This document shows positions 43,547-52,341 of a stretch of 64,000 nt of DNA, in pieces. The stretch lies in assembly GCF_002860325.1 (NCBI RefSeq), contig NZ_PKOJ01000002.1, positions 1 through 64,000 of the forward strand. The letters run 5' to 3'. The first letter of the stretch is position 1; each line of letters starts with the position of its first letter. A program made the translations under genes and the position numbers. The notes below the pieces were generated by a model. The model was not told the DNA's origin and searched no databases. It saw only the letters and a list, made by a program, of their open reading frames with translations. Source of the DNA: Neptunicoccus cionae (GTDB lineage Bacteria; Pseudomonadota; Alphaproteobacteria; Rhodobacterales; Rhodobacteraceae).

Positions 43547-44297
43547 AACCCGAATTATTCCCTGCCTTGATGTAAAAGACGGTCGCGTTGTGAAAGGCGT
43601 GAACTTCGTGGACCTGATAGACGCAGGCGACCCTGTAGAATCTGCGAAAGCCTATGACGCGGCTGGCGCGGACGAGTTGTGTTTTCTGGACATCGCGGCA
43701 ACGGTCGAAAACCGTGGCACCATGTTTGATGTGGCGCGGCGCACTGCGGAACAATGCTTCATGCCGCTGACCATCGGCGGTGGTGTGCGTTCGCCCGATG
43801 ATGTGCGCAACCTTTTGCTGGCGGGCGCGGATAAGGTTTCCTTTAATTCCGCCGCTGTTGCCGATCCTGATGTGGTGGCCCAATCGGCAAACCGTTTCGG
43901 ATCACAATGTATCGTTGTGGCGATTGATGCGAAAACGGTCTCGCCCGGAAAATGGGAAATTTTCACACACGGCGGGCGCAAAGGGACCGGAATTGACGCG
44001 GTAGAGTTCGCGAGGGATATGGCAGCAAAAGGTGCCGGAGAAATCCTGCTCACAAGTATGGACCGCGATGGCACGCGCGCCGGTTTCAATCTGCCCCTGA
44101 CCCGCGCGATTTCAGACGCCGTTGCCATACCCGTAATCGCCTCTGGCGGTGTCGGCACGCTCGACCATCTGGTGGATGGCGTGAAGGAAGGCGGCGCGTC
44201 GGCCGTCCTTGCCGCATCAATCTTCCACTTTGGCGACTTCACAATTCAAGAGGCCAAGCAGCACATGCAGGCCGCAGGAATACCGGTAAGGCTCTGA
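43539..44297 (+). CDS. hisF: Imidazole glycerol phosphate synthase, cyclase subunit
   Basis: A 252-residue barrel enzyme using HisH-derived ammonia. Visible: [19 protein letters not shown] with the catalytic Asp, [12 protein letters not shown], and the second Asp in [13 protein letters not shown]. It overlaps the small membrane protein gene and precedes hisE by 4 bp. Confidence 0.97.
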   Translation: MLKTRIIPCLDVKDGRVVKGVNFVDLIDAGDPVESAKAYDAAGADELCFLDIAATVENRGTMFDVARRTAEQCFMPLTIGGGVRSPDDVRNLLLAGADKVSFNSAAVADPDVVAQSANRFGSQCIVVAIDAKTVSPGKWEIFTHGGRKGTGIDAVEFARDMAAKGAGEILLTSMDRDGTRAGFNLPLTRAISDAVAIPVIASGGVGTLDHLVDGVKEGGASAVLAASIFHFGDFTIQEAKQHMQAAGIPVRL

Positions 44298-44301
44298 TAA
44301 C

Positions 44302-44619
44302 ATGGCAAATGTACTAACGCGGCTGGCCCGCACCATTGAGTCCCGCAAAGGGGCTGACGACAAAAAATCCTACGCGGCAAAGCTGTTTGCCCGCGGCCCG
44401 GAAAAATGCGCCGAAAAATTTGGCGAAGAAGCCGTAGAAGCCATTATTGAAGCGGTGAAAGGCGACAGATCAAAGCTGACCGAGGAAGCCGCTGATGTGT
44501 TGTTCCACCTGTTGGTGATGCTTTCCGCGCACGACGTAAAGCTTGAGGACGTCTACAAAGAGCTGGAACGGCGTGAAGGCACTTCCGGTATTGTGGAAAA
44601 GCAGTCCCGCTCCAAGTAA
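44302..44619 (+). CDS. hisE: Phosphoribosyl-ATP pyrophosphohydrolase
   Basis: A 105-residue MazG-like HisE for the second step of histidine synthesis. It has the helical acidic metal site (KFGEEAVEAIIEAVKGD, then LTEEAADVLFHLLVML). Last gene of the his cluster, four bases after hisF. Confidence 0.96.
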   Translation: MANVLTRLARTIESRKGADDKKSYAAKLFARGPEKCAEKFGEEAVEAIIEAVKGDRSKLTEEAADVLFHLLVMLSAHDVKLEDVYKELERREGTSGIVEKQSRSK

Positions 44620-44646
44620 TCCCGAAAGCGGCGGGCACTGCCCGCC

Positions 44647-45723
44647 CTATCGGTACCACATATTCGCTTTCTTGATCCGCTGCCGGATCGCCTGTTCTTT
44701 TCGCGGCAGGTTATCCCTGTCGAACATATCCCGCAGCTTTTGCCCCTTCCCTTGGAACACAAGCCGGCGGAAAGGTTCGTGTGCCTTCACCACCTTCTTG
44801 ATCGGGTTCGGGGCAAGCACTTTTTCCAACACCTCTACCGTCTCGTCAGGTGCTGTTGCATAGAGCAGCGGCAGGTAGCGGTAATGCCAGCTCACCGATC
44901 CGTCCAGCAGGCCGGAAGGGATTGTATCCCGTGCCCCGCCCAGTTTGTGGATCACCAATGGCAGCGCGATCTGGTCCAGCCACGGATAGAGCTGTTGTGT
45001 CTCGATTTGCCAGGGTGGATCCCTTTCAATCTCGCTCGCATAATGGGTGAAATAGGTGGCGAATTCGGCGGGGTCTTTGTAGAAAAACCACCCCGCATTA
45101 AAATAGAGATAACGTTTCCAGTATTCATCGGGCTGCGACAGGTCCAGTGAACTGGCATAGTCCAGATCGAATTTATCGTAGAGAGACTTCCACATCTCTC
45201 CATAACCCGGCCCGTAAAGATCCACCTCCGGCCATGTATTTTCCCGTTTCATGGATGCGGTTGGCCGATTGAAATCAAACGGAACTGTATTCAGCCGGCC
45301 GGTGAAAATGGTATCCGTGTCAAAGAACACAAAAGGTTCGTTGTCCGGCAAGGCCGTTAAACCAATGATTTTGTTTCCGTTCGGGTAGCGGCTGCCGAAA
45401 ACGCCGTTCTGGAAGGGAACGATTTCAGCGCCAAGATCCTGCAAAAGGCGACGCACCTGCGGGTTTTGTATGCGCGGATCATAGTCCCAGCGCTCCGAAG
45501 GCTGCGGTTCACCGAGGATCAGGCGTCCGGTAAAATTAGGATTCCGGTTAAAAAACGAAGCGATGAAAAGAACCGCTTCGTATTCGAGCCGTCCTCCCTG
45601 TACGATTGCATAAACGTTATAGTCCTGTGCCACTGCCACTGCCCGTTCTTGTTTTGCCGACCTATAGCCAATCGGGGCAAAAAATGGAATGGAGTCAAAC
45701 CCGTCGGGCGAAATTTCTTGCAA
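44647..45723 (-). CDS. Glycosyltransferase-like protein (GT-A-type DxD)
   Basis: A protein of up to 358 residues. The core contains YNVYAIVQGGRLEYEAVLFIASF and the sequence FVFFDTDTIFTG, a DxD-type metal-nucleotide sugar site, followed by YLYFNAGWFFYKDP and HKLGGARDTIPSG, which fit a family 8-like or capsule-type transferase. There is no membrane span. The N-terminus is uncertain: the frame opens with TTG and has no ATG before the conserved part, so translation may begin at a GTG near residue 30. Confidence 0.6.
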   Translation of the reverse strand: MQEISPDGFDSIPFFAPIGYRSAKQERAVAVAQDYNVYAIVQGGRLEYEAVLFIASFFNRNPNFTGRLILGEPQPSERWDYDPRIQNPQVRRLLQDLGAEIVPFQNGVFGSRYPNGNKIIGLTALPDNEPFVFFDTDTIFTGRLNTVPFDFNRPTASMKRENTWPEVDLYGPGYGEMWKSLYDKFDLDYASSLDLSQPDEYWKRYLYFNAGWFFYKDPAEFATYFTHYASEIERDPPWQIETQQLYPWLDQIALPLVIHKLGGARDTIPSGLLDGSVSWHYRYLPLLYATAPDETVEVLEKVLAPNPIKKVVKAHEPFRRLVFQGKGQKLRDMFDRDNLPRKEQAIRQRIKKANMWYR

Positions 45724-45767
45724 ATCCGGTCTGGAAACGCAGAATTTCAGTATAGAGAGGTCCTGTT

Positions 45768-46265
45768 ATGCGCAAAAACTTTGTTTTCCCTCCAATCCTT
45801 TCAAGCGGTGAGACTGGACGAAACAACCGCGCCAAAATCGCGGGTACAATCGTGTTATTGTGCTTGTCGCCCGTTCTGGCGGTGACACTCCCTCATCCGG
45901 CTTTGGCGCAAACCAAGTTTGTAACTGCTGCCCAGATCAAACCCATCCTGACCGCGACCAAGGGAAACTGGATCGCGCTTCGCGAGTACGGAGAGCAGGA
46001 TTTGCTATATTTTACACATCTTCTGTCCTGGCGATGCGGGCTGACACAGATAAGCTACAGCCTGAACGATGAAGAAACCTTTAACGTCTGGCCTCTTGGT
46101 ATCTGCGATGAAGACCTGCCCAACCCGAATGTGCTGGCAGAAGACCAGAAGATATACACCGGTTTTCCCTTAGGTTCGGTTCAATCTGTAACGGTACGGA
46201 TTACCTATGACGACGAAACTACGGATGAGAACCGCTACGAGCGTAAATCGGTGATGATTCCCTGA
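45768..46265 (+). CDS. Exported protein of unknown function
   Basis: A 165-residue protein with a long n-region then a hydrophobic export signal (IAGTIVLLCLSPVLAVTLPHPALA). The mature part has two cysteines (SWRCGL and GICDED) likely to form a disulfide, and a beta-rich C-terminus (SVQSVTVRITYDDETTDENRY). I do not recognise the family. AGAGAGG gives a good ribosome site. Confidence 0.65.
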   Translation: MRKNFVFPPILSSGETGRNNRAKIAGTIVLLCLSPVLAVTLPHPALAQTKFVTAAQIKPILTATKGNWIALREYGEQDLLYFTHLLSWRCGLTQISYSLNDEETFNVWPLGICDEDLPNPNVLAEDQKIYTGFPLGSVQSVTVRITYDDETTDENRYERKSVMIP

Positions 46266-46275
46266 ACTGTACTGC

Positions 46276-46306
46276 ACAAAAAAGGGGCCGGAAACCGACC
46301 CCTTCT
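46276..46306 (-). terminator. Intrinsic terminator for the minus-strand gene at 46328
   Basis: On the minus strand AGGGGTCGG and CCGGCCCCT form a stem with a TTT loop, followed by T6. It may also serve the plus-strand gene ending at 46265. Confidence 0.75.
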
Positions 46307-46327
46307 TCCATCTATGCGCTTACGAAA

Positions 46328-46930
46328 TCAGTTGCTGGTTTCGTTCTCTTCTTCGGTTTGGATTTTCACCGCTGCATCAGCCTCGGCTTGCGCTTCAACG
46401 CCGGTGCTCTGCGCCTCTTCCATTGCATCGCTCGCCGCTTCCATTGCAGAATTTGCGGTTTCGCTCAGGCTTTCCATAGCCGTACCGGCCATATCGGCTA
46501 CGCCCTCTGCAGCCGCTGATGCAGTGTCCTGTACAGCCTCTACAGCCGCCGCAGCAGCCTCCGGAGCGGCGTCAACAGCCTGCTCCGTCGTTTCCACGAC
46601 ATCTGCAACGGCATCCGAAGCGGCTTCGGTAACAGCGTCGATCGTTGCAGAAGCTGTGTCCTGAATTTCCTGAACTGCATCCTGCGCAGTTTCTTCCAGA
46701 GTTTCCGCGGTTTCCGCTACATCAGCTTCGGTTTCTGCATCCACCGCAGCAGAGGCCTCTGCTTCCACTTCGGCAGTATCCGCCGCAGGCGTTTCAGGAA
46801 CAGTCGTGACAGTCACATCGACGGTTTCCGCTGGCTGGTTCTGGGACCAGATCAGGAATCCGCCCGCAGCCACAACGATTACACCACCAATGATTAATAT
46901 GTTCTTCACGGTATTTTTCCATTTCTTCAT
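46328..46930 (-). CDS. Membrane-anchored Ala/Glu-rich helical protein 1
   Basis: A 200-residue protein with an N-terminal anchor (NILIIGGVIVVAAGGFLIWS), then about 165 residues of very acidic, Ala-rich sequence in which blocks such as AVEAVQDTASAAAEGVADMAGTAM recur in about 11-residue periodicity. It probably forms an extended amphipathic helix in the periplasm, like apolipoprotein- or LEA-type proteins. The start at 46930 lacks a strong ribosome site. No family recognised; it pairs with the similar gene at 47104. Confidence 0.6.
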   Translation of the reverse strand: MKKWKNTVKNILIIGGVIVVAAGGFLIWSQNQPAETVDVTVTTVPETPAADTAEVEAEASAAVDAETEADVAETAETLEETAQDAVQEIQDTASATIDAVTEAASDAVADVVETTEQAVDAAPEAAAAAVEAVQDTASAAAEGVADMAGTAMESLSETANSAMEAASDAMEEAQSTGVEAQAEADAAVKIQTEEENETSN

Positions 46931-47103
46931 GATTGTTGAACCATCCCCGCATCTGCGTGGAAAGAACTTCAACGGCAAGGGCTAAGTTATTGGTGGAAAG
47001 GCATATAGGCTGAAAAGCGCTGAAACCAAGAGCGGCGGCAAAACTGCCGCCGCTTTTCATTTAAGTAATTCTTTATCCTAAAAAGGATACACTGCATTCT
47101 AGG

Positions 47104-48375
47104 CTATTGAAGCGCCTCGAAACGGCTCTGGGCCTCGTCGGCGGCAGACTGACGCGCAGTTGTCTGTTCTGCGGCTTCGGCTGCTTCTTCCTGAGCATTG
47201 GCAGCCTCGGTCTGTGCTGCTTCTACAGCGGATCTCGCCTCGGTTTCTGCTTGCATTGCTGCGTCCAGTTCTGCCTTGGCCTGATCCAAGCTGGCCTTGG
47301 CATTCTCGATGGACTCACGCGCAGTCTGAAGCGCAGCCTCTGCCTGTGCCTGCGCGTTGGAAGCATCACCGGCTGCCGCTTCGGCGTCGCTGACCAGCAA
47401 GGCTGCGGTCTCGTACTCGGATTCCGCTTGTGCCAACTCCGCGCGGCGCTGTTCTGCTGCCGCTTCCGCATCGTCGAGAGCGGCTTGTGCTTCGGCGATC
47501 GCATTCTTGAAAGATGCCGCAGCTTCTGTCGCAGTCTCAAGACGTTCCCGGGCAGAATCTGCCTGTGCCTGATCGCTTTGAGCCTTGGTTTCAGCAGCGT
47601 CCAATGCTTCCTGCGTGGCCCGTGCAGCCTCGCGCGCTGTTTCGGCCGCCTTGCGGGTCTGGTCCAGAAGGGTTTCGTCTAAAACCGGTTGGTTGCCTTC
47701 ACTGCCGGATGCACCAGCCTGCCCTTCCAGTTCAGTCAGTTTTCCTTCCGCAGCCTCGGCATTGGCTTCCGCCTGTTCGGCAACGTCACGTGCATTGCGC
47801 GCAGAACCGGCAGAGGCTTCAACCGCGGCAGTCGCGCTGTTCAGTTCCCGTTCGGCTACGGCTTCTTGTGCGACTTCGTTCTGACCGTCAGATTCGGCCT
47901 GATCCAGTGCCTTTTGGGCGTCGAGGATGTCATCTTGTGCCTTGGCGTAGGCCGCTTTGGCCCCTTCAAGCGTTGCTTTTGGTCCATCCAGAGACTTTTC
48001 CTGAACGGCGTCACGGGCAATTTGGGCCGCTTGCGCAGCCTTTTCCACCAGAGTTTCGGCCTCCGGAAGGGCTGCCTCGGCTGCCGCGACGGCTTCCTCC
48101 GCTGCTGCAACGGCGTCCTGAGCAGCTTTGACTGCTGCTTCCTTGTCGGTCACGTTTTGCTGGGCCGTTTCCACCGCAGCACCCGCAGTTTCGGCCCGCG
48201 CCACGGCATCTGCCTGCGCCTGAGCAGCAGTCTGAGCAGCCACTTGCGCTGTTTCGGCTTCATTTTTTGCGGCGTCAAATACAGCCTGACGATCCCGCGA
48301 GGTCTTGTCTACGAAGCCCCACACAGCGATCAGCACGATCAGCCCGAGCGCGATAAATCCAGCAATCTTTTTCAT
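47104..48375 (-). CDS. Membrane-anchored Ala-rich coiled-coil protein 2
   Basis: A 423-residue protein with an N-terminal membrane anchor (IAGFIALGLIVLIAVWGFV) and about 390 residues of almost uninterrupted Ala/Glu/Gln coiled coil (ATQEALDAAETKAQSDQAQA; AEAALQTARESIENAKASL), interrupted by a Gly/Ser-rich break near residue 215 (GQAGASGSEGNQP). Similar long helical proteins act as envelope tethers or spacers. The ATG at 48375 sits 6 bases after AAGGG. No family recognised. Confidence 0.6.
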   Translation of the reverse strand: MKKIAGFIALGLIVLIAVWGFVDKTSRDRQAVFDAAKNEAETAQVAAQTAAQAQADAVARAETAGAAVETAQQNVTDKEAAVKAAQDAVAAAEEAVAAAEAALPEAETLVEKAAQAAQIARDAVQEKSLDGPKATLEGAKAAYAKAQDDILDAQKALDQAESDGQNEVAQEAVAERELNSATAAVEASAGSARNARDVAEQAEANAEAAEGKLTELEGQAGASGSEGNQPVLDETLLDQTRKAAETAREAARATQEALDAAETKAQSDQAQADSARERLETATEAAASFKNAIAEAQAALDDAEAAAEQRRAELAQAESEYETAALLVSDAEAAAGDASNAQAQAEAALQTARESIENAKASLDQAKAELDAAMQAETEARSAVEAAQTEAANAQEEAAEAAEQTTARQSAADEAQSRFEALQ

Positions 48376-48590
48376 TTCCATCCCTTGGTCTTTTAACAAG
48401 CCACTCCCAAATCCGCAGTGGCAATAGTGCGCTTCTCAGCTTGGGGATTTGGACAGAGCTTGCAAGACCTAATTGGAATTTCAGGCGATGCCTTGCGTTT
48501 TCCGGTCCGAACAGAAATGGGAGGTTGAACCTTTCGCGGTGCAGGGCTACATAATAAGCACATTTTAAAGCTACAAAGGACTAGAAACCG

Positions 48591-49142
48591 ATAGCCCGCA
48601 GACCTCATCACGCGCCACCACAGCGCGACACCGGCCCCCGCGTCAATGAACGCATTACAACCAACGAAATCCGTCTTATCGGAGCAGAAGGCGAAAACGT
48701 CGGCGTTGTCACGCCTGCGCGCGGAAGAGAACTGGCCGCACAAGCCGGTTTGGATCTGGTTGAGATCTCGCCAAATGCCAAGCCACCTGTCTGTAAGATT
48801 ATGGATTTCGGCAAGTTCAAGTACGAACAGCAAAAGCGCGAGTCCGAAGCCCGCAAGAAGCAGAAAATCATTGAAGTCAAAGAAGTCAAATTCCGGCCCA
48901 ATACGGATAGCAACGACTTTGACGTGAAAATGCGTAATGTTTTCAAGTTTCTGGGCAATGGCGACAAGGTAAAGATCACCCTGCGCTTTCGCGGTCGTGA
49001 GATGGCGCACCAGCGTTTGGGCGCGGAACTCCTGCACCGTGTTGCAGATGCTGTAACCGAAGCCGAGGCCGGCAAAGTGGAAAACATGCCCAAGATGGAA
49101 GGTCGTCAGATGATTATGATGATCGGCCCCGTCAGCAAATAA
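48591..49142 (+). CDS. infC: Translation initiation factor IF-3 with non-AUG start
   Basis: A 183-residue IF-3. The conserved N-terminal block [22 protein letters not shown] begins at ATA (48591), 10 bases after AAAGGA. An in-frame TAG at 48582 rules out an upstream start, and no ATG, GTG or TTG occurs until 48750, deep inside the protein. Downstream blocks [25 protein letters not shown] and [17 protein letters not shown] confirm the identity. Near-cognate starts let IF-3 autoregulate its own translation. It is not followed by rpmI-rplT; a terminator follows. Confidence 0.92.
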   Translation: MARRPHHAPPQRDTGPRVNERITTNEIRLIGAEGENVGVVTPARGRELAAQAGLDLVEISPNAKPPVCKIMDFGKFKYEQQKRESEARKKQKIIEVKEVKFRPNTDSNDFDVKMRNVFKFLGNGDKVKITLRFRGREMAHQRLGAELLHRVADAVTEAEAGKVENMPKMEGRQMIMMIGPVSK

Positions 49143-49177
49143 GCGGCAGCTCCTATTTTCGGAGACAACAGAGATTG

Positions 49178-49206
49178 AAAGGCGCCTCCGGGCGCCTTTT
49201 TTATTG
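49178..49206 (+). terminator. Intrinsic terminator of infC
   Basis: GGCGCC, TCCG loop, GGCGCC, then T6, 36 bp after the infC stop. The stop codon of the convergent gene lies in the T tract, so this element may end both transcripts. Confidence 0.88.
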
Positions 49207-50091
49207 GGCCTTTACAGCTTTTGCCTGCGCTTTCACCCTATCAAATTCCGCCCGTTTCGCGGCAATTTCCTCTGAACTCAGCAGGTCGGGGTTGGAGTAG
49301 TCCTTTTGCCAGTCGGGTGCACCGGACCACAAAACCGGCGATTGCATCGTGGTTCGCGGTGCAGCAGCCTCTTCCAGCATAGTAACCGCCAGACGCGCTG
49401 TTTCCAGTTGCGCCTTTGGATCGTCGGGTAAACCTGCAGCGTTGCCCAAGGGGAAATTGCTGAACAACAGCCGCGGAACGCCAACCCGTTCAACAATATC
49501 CCGTGCACACCCCATCACCACCGTAGAAATACCCGCAGCCTCCAGAGCATGGGCCGCAATAGACACCGACTGATGGCACACCGGACAATTGGGCACCAGC
49601 ACCACCCCGTCCAGCGCGTCGTCCTTCGCGAATGCGACCAGCTTCGCCGCATCTTCCCGCGTGCGCGACTGGGACCGGTTGGTGGGTAGCCCGTAAAACC
49701 GCTCTGCAACAGCCCCGATGTATCCGGCGGCAGCCAGCTTTTGCATCGCCTGTAACGGAAAATAACTTCGCTGATCCGCAGCGGATGTATGCACGCGATC
49801 ATAAGCGATATGGGAAATCCCCAATACGGGTTCGGGATTTACCGGCGCAGCAAAGGGCTCAAAATACTTTGCAGCCCCGTTATAGGGTGCGCCTGCGCCC
49901 TGTTCACCCGCCCCCGCTTTAAACGGTGCTGCCGTAGTGACAATTCCGATCCGTGCCGCACCAAGGGGTTTGACCAAAGGAGAAAAAGGCACAGTATCAT
50001 ACGCCGCCCATTCGTAAGGTGCGCCATAGCCAAGCGCTTGATAATAGGCGCGAATGCGCGGGATATAGGCCAATGGTTGGTCCGCTGTCAT
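49201..50091 (-). CDS. GrdB-like reductase-family protein
   Basis: A 296-residue protein resembling the glycine/sarcosine/betaine reductase B-component (GrdB-like) family. It has an N-terminal IGIVTTAAPFK strand, AYDRVHTSAADQRSYFPLQAM, the signature PNCPVCHQS, then GISTVVMGCARDI and LLFSNFPLGNAAG. In selenoprotein relatives a Cys of this signature is, as I recall, selenocysteine; here it is Cys. The role in an aerobe is unclear. GGGAGATGAC precedes the ATG. It is divergent from the nitrile hydratase-like operon, 73 bp away. Confidence 0.7.
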   Translation of the reverse strand: MTADQPLAYIPRIRAYYQALGYGAPYEWAAYDTVPFSPLVKPLGAARIGIVTTAAPFKAGAGEQGAGAPYNGAAKYFEPFAAPVNPEPVLGISHIAYDRVHTSAADQRSYFPLQAMQKLAAAGYIGAVAERFYGLPTNRSQSRTREDAAKLVAFAKDDALDGVVLVPNCPVCHQSVSIAAHALEAAGISTVVMGCARDIVERVGVPRLLFSNFPLGNAAGLPDDPKAQLETARLAVTMLEEAAAPRTTMQSPVLWSGAPDWQKDYSNPDLLSSEEIAAKRAEFDRVKAQAKAVKAQ

Positions 50092-50164
50092 GTCATCTCC
50101 CGTTCTGAATTTACCCTACGTTACGTGCCTTGCTCCTGCAATCCAACTCCCCTAACGTCACCTT

Positions 50165-50509
50165 ATGGAAACTGACAAAATTCACCGTTGGCACGATATG
50201 GGCGGCCAGCCCGCCGGAGAGATCAAACGCGAGGAGCATGATTTCGCGCTTTGGGAAAAGCGGGTGGATGCCTTGCAGGTTCTGACCTCCGGAAAGGGCT
50301 ATTTCACCGTGGACGGATTGCGCCGCGTGCTGGAGGATATGGGCGAAGAAGCCTTTGAAACAATGTCCTACTACGAGCGCTGGGTGCAATCGGTAAACCA
50401 GAATCTGCTGGAAGCCGGTGTTTACACCATAGCCGAGCTGGCCGAACGCATGGAACAGGTACAGGCCCGCGGTGAAACCTACGGCGAATGTGCCGGATCG
50501 GGTGAATGA
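50165..50509 (+). CDS. Nitrile hydratase beta, N-terminal-half subunit (ScnB-like)
   Basis: A 114-residue protein matching the N-terminal half of nitrile hydratase beta: HRWHDMGGQPAGEIKREEHDFALWEKRVDAL, then MSYYERWVQSVNQNLLEAGVYT. In ordinary nitrile hydratase this is fused to the SH3-like half encoded by the next gene. Separate halves are the arrangement of thiocyanate hydrolase and toyocamycin nitrile hydratase. It overlaps the next gene by 4 bp. An activator protein is a weaker alternative. Confidence 0.8.
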   Translation: METDKIHRWHDMGGQPAGEIKREEHDFALWEKRVDALQVLTSGKGYFTVDGLRRVLEDMGEEAFETMSYYERWVQSVNQNLLEAGVYTIAELAERMEQVQARGETYGECAGSGE

Positions 50510-50787
50510 TGGGACTGCCGCAGAAGGTTCGCGTGAAAAACTGGCATCCCCCCGGCCATGTCCGCGCGCCGATGTACCTGCGCGGCAAAACCGGTGAGAT
50601 CGAACGTGAACTTGGTCCCTTTGGCAACCCTGAAGAGCTCGCCTACGGGCATGAGGCCAGCCGCCGACGCCTGTTGCGGGTTCGCTTTACGATGGGCGAA
50701 CTTTGGGGAGCGGAAGCGGAAAACCCTGCCGATATTCTTGAAGCTGAAATTTACGAACACTGGTTGGATCCGATAAATGCCCCATGA
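50506..50787 (+). CDS. Nitrile hydratase beta, C-terminal-half subunit (SH3-like, ScnA-like)
   Basis: A 93-residue protein matching the SH3-like C-terminal half of nitrile hydratase beta: VRVKNWHPPGHVRAPMYLRGKTGEIE, then RFTMGELWGAEAENPADILEAEIYEHWL. It overlaps its neighbours on both sides (4 bp and 11 bp), so all three subunits should be made together. Confidence 0.85.
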   Translation: MMGLPQKVRVKNWHPPGHVRAPMYLRGKTGEIERELGPFGNPEELAYGHEASRRRLLRVRFTMGELWGAEAENPADILEAEIYEHWLDPINAP

Positions 50788-51430
50788 CCACCACGACCAT
50801 TCCCATGATACCGACGGGCTCAGCCCGTCAGGGCATCCCTATAGACCAGATCAGGATCACAAGCTAACCCGCTGGCAGGCCATGGAAATTGCCATGCGTG
50901 AACTGTTGGTGGAGAAGGGTATCGTCACCGCGGCAGAGATTACAGAAACCGTCGAACAGATGGACCGTCGCTCACCTGCGGACGGGGCGAAGGTCGTGGC
51001 ACGGGCTTGGGTAGACCCGTCCTTCAAGGCACGGTTACTGGAAAACGGAACAGAAGCGATCCGCGAACTGGGGATTGAACCCGGCGTATTGAAACTCATC
51101 GCCGTGGAGAATACAGCCCGCACGCACAATGTTGTCGTCTGTACGCTGTGTTCCTGCTATCCCCGCAACCTTCTCGGGTTGCCGCCGGACTGGTACAAAC
51201 AACGGGCCTATCGCTCCCGCGTTGTAAAGACGCCGCGCAAGGTTCTGGCGGAATTCGGGCTGGAACTGCCGGAATCGACACAGGTGCGCGTACATGACAG
51301 CACCGCCGATATGCGCTATCTCGTGGTGCCTGCCCGTCCTGAAGGGACAGAAGGGCTGGACGAAGCTGCTCTGGCCGAATTGGTCAGCCGCGATGCCATG
51401 ATCGGTGTTGCCACCGCGCGGCACCCGTAA
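50777..51430 (+). CDS. Nitrile hydratase alpha / thiocyanate hydrolase gamma-like subunit
   Basis: A 217-residue metal-binding subunit. The active-site claw is CTLCSC (about residues 120-125) in VVVCTLCSCYPRNLLGLPPDWYK; the Thr form is typical of cobalt enzymes, and the outer two Cys are normally oxidised to sulfenic/sulfinic acids. An N-terminal His-rich stretch (MPHDHHDHSHD) may bind metal. With the two upstream half-subunits it fits a three-subunit nitrile hydratase or thiocyanate hydrolase. The stop overlaps the transporter start by one base. Confidence 0.88.
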   Translation: MPHDHHDHSHDTDGLSPSGHPYRPDQDHKLTRWQAMEIAMRELLVEKGIVTAAEITETVEQMDRRSPADGAKVVARAWVDPSFKARLLENGTEAIRELGIEPGVLKLIAVENTARTHNVVVCTLCSCYPRNLLGLPPDWYKQRAYRSRVVKTPRKVLAEFGLELPESTQVRVHDSTADMRYLVVPARPEGTEGLDEAALAELVSRDAMIGVATARHP

Positions 51431-52329
51431 TGGCAAGGTTCAACCGGTACTGGAGCGGGCTCGGTCCGCTGGCCAGGGGTGCGCTGATGTTCATCCTGAC
51501 CATCTTTTTATTTTCCATCATGGACACTATCGCTAAATCGCTCTCGCAGCGCCACCACCCGCTAGAGGTCGTCTGGGCCCGTTATACATCGCAGACCGTT
51601 ATAGCATTCATAGTGCTTTCGCCCCATTTGCGGCGGTTGCTGCGCACGGATCACCTGATGCTGCAAATCATACGCTCCGCCTTCCTGTTTGGCGCAACCA
51701 TGTCGTTTTTCACGTCTCTGGCTTTTATGGAAATGGCCTCGGCTACAGCGATTTTTGAAATCTCGCCTCTTTTCCTGACAATTGCGGGGTATTTCGTGTT
51801 GAAGGAAAAGGTCGGACCGCGCCGCTGGATCGGGGTATTCGTCGGTCTTGTCGGAGCAATGATTATCATCCGTCCCGGCTCGGATGTGTTCTCGCCGGTT
51901 GCCCTTCTGCCCGCACTGGCCGCCGCTTGCTTCAGCGGATACGCTATCTCCACCCGATTTCTGGGGCAGGAAGAAAGCCCCTGGACCAGTTTTCTTTACA
52001 CTGCCCTGATCGGCTGCATTGCCAGTTGTTTCATCGTCCCCTTCGTATGGTCAACTCCGTCATTGCCGGATGTTGCCCGCATGTCGATGATGGGGGTTGT
52101 GGGCGGCATTGGCCACTTGTTCCTGATCCGCGCCTTCACGATCACCGAAGCCTCGTATCTCGCGCCCTTTGGCTATCTCACGCTGCTGTTCAATGCGTTC
52201 TGGGCCTATATGTTCTTTGCAGAGGTACCGGACCGCGCAACGGTTATCGGCGGCGCAGTCATCGTCTTTGCTGGCGTCTACGTCTGGTATCGGGAAAGTT
52301 TCGGCTCGAAAAACGCGAACCCGTCGTAG
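51430..52329 (+). CDS. EamA/DMT-superfamily transporter
   Basis: A 299-residue, ten-span permease with two EamA halves: LEVVWARYTSQTVIAFIVL and MEMASATAIFEISPLFLTIAGYFVLKEKVG in the first; YLAPFGYLTLLFNAFWAYMFFAE in the second. It starts in the stop codon of the nitrile hydratase-like alpha gene (TAATG), so it is probably the last gene of that operon and may move its substrate or product. Specificity unknown. Confidence 0.83.
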   Translation: MARFNRYWSGLGPLARGALMFILTIFLFSIMDTIAKSLSQRHHPLEVVWARYTSQTVIAFIVLSPHLRRLLRTDHLMLQIIRSAFLFGATMSFFTSLAFMEMASATAIFEISPLFLTIAGYFVLKEKVGPRRWIGVFVGLVGAMIIIRPGSDVFSPVALLPALAAACFSGYAISTRFLGQEESPWTSFLYTALIGCIASCFIVPFVWSTPSLPDVARMSMMGVVGGIGHLFLIRAFTITEASYLAPFGYLTLLFNAFWAYMFFAEVPDRATVIGGAVIVFAGVYVWYRESFGSKNANPS

Positions 52330-52341
52330 GGACCGAAAGGC

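Noticed and set aside
49201-50091. Selenoprotein
   Set aside because: The signature cysteines are ordinary TGC/TGT codons and there is no in-frame TGA in the gene.
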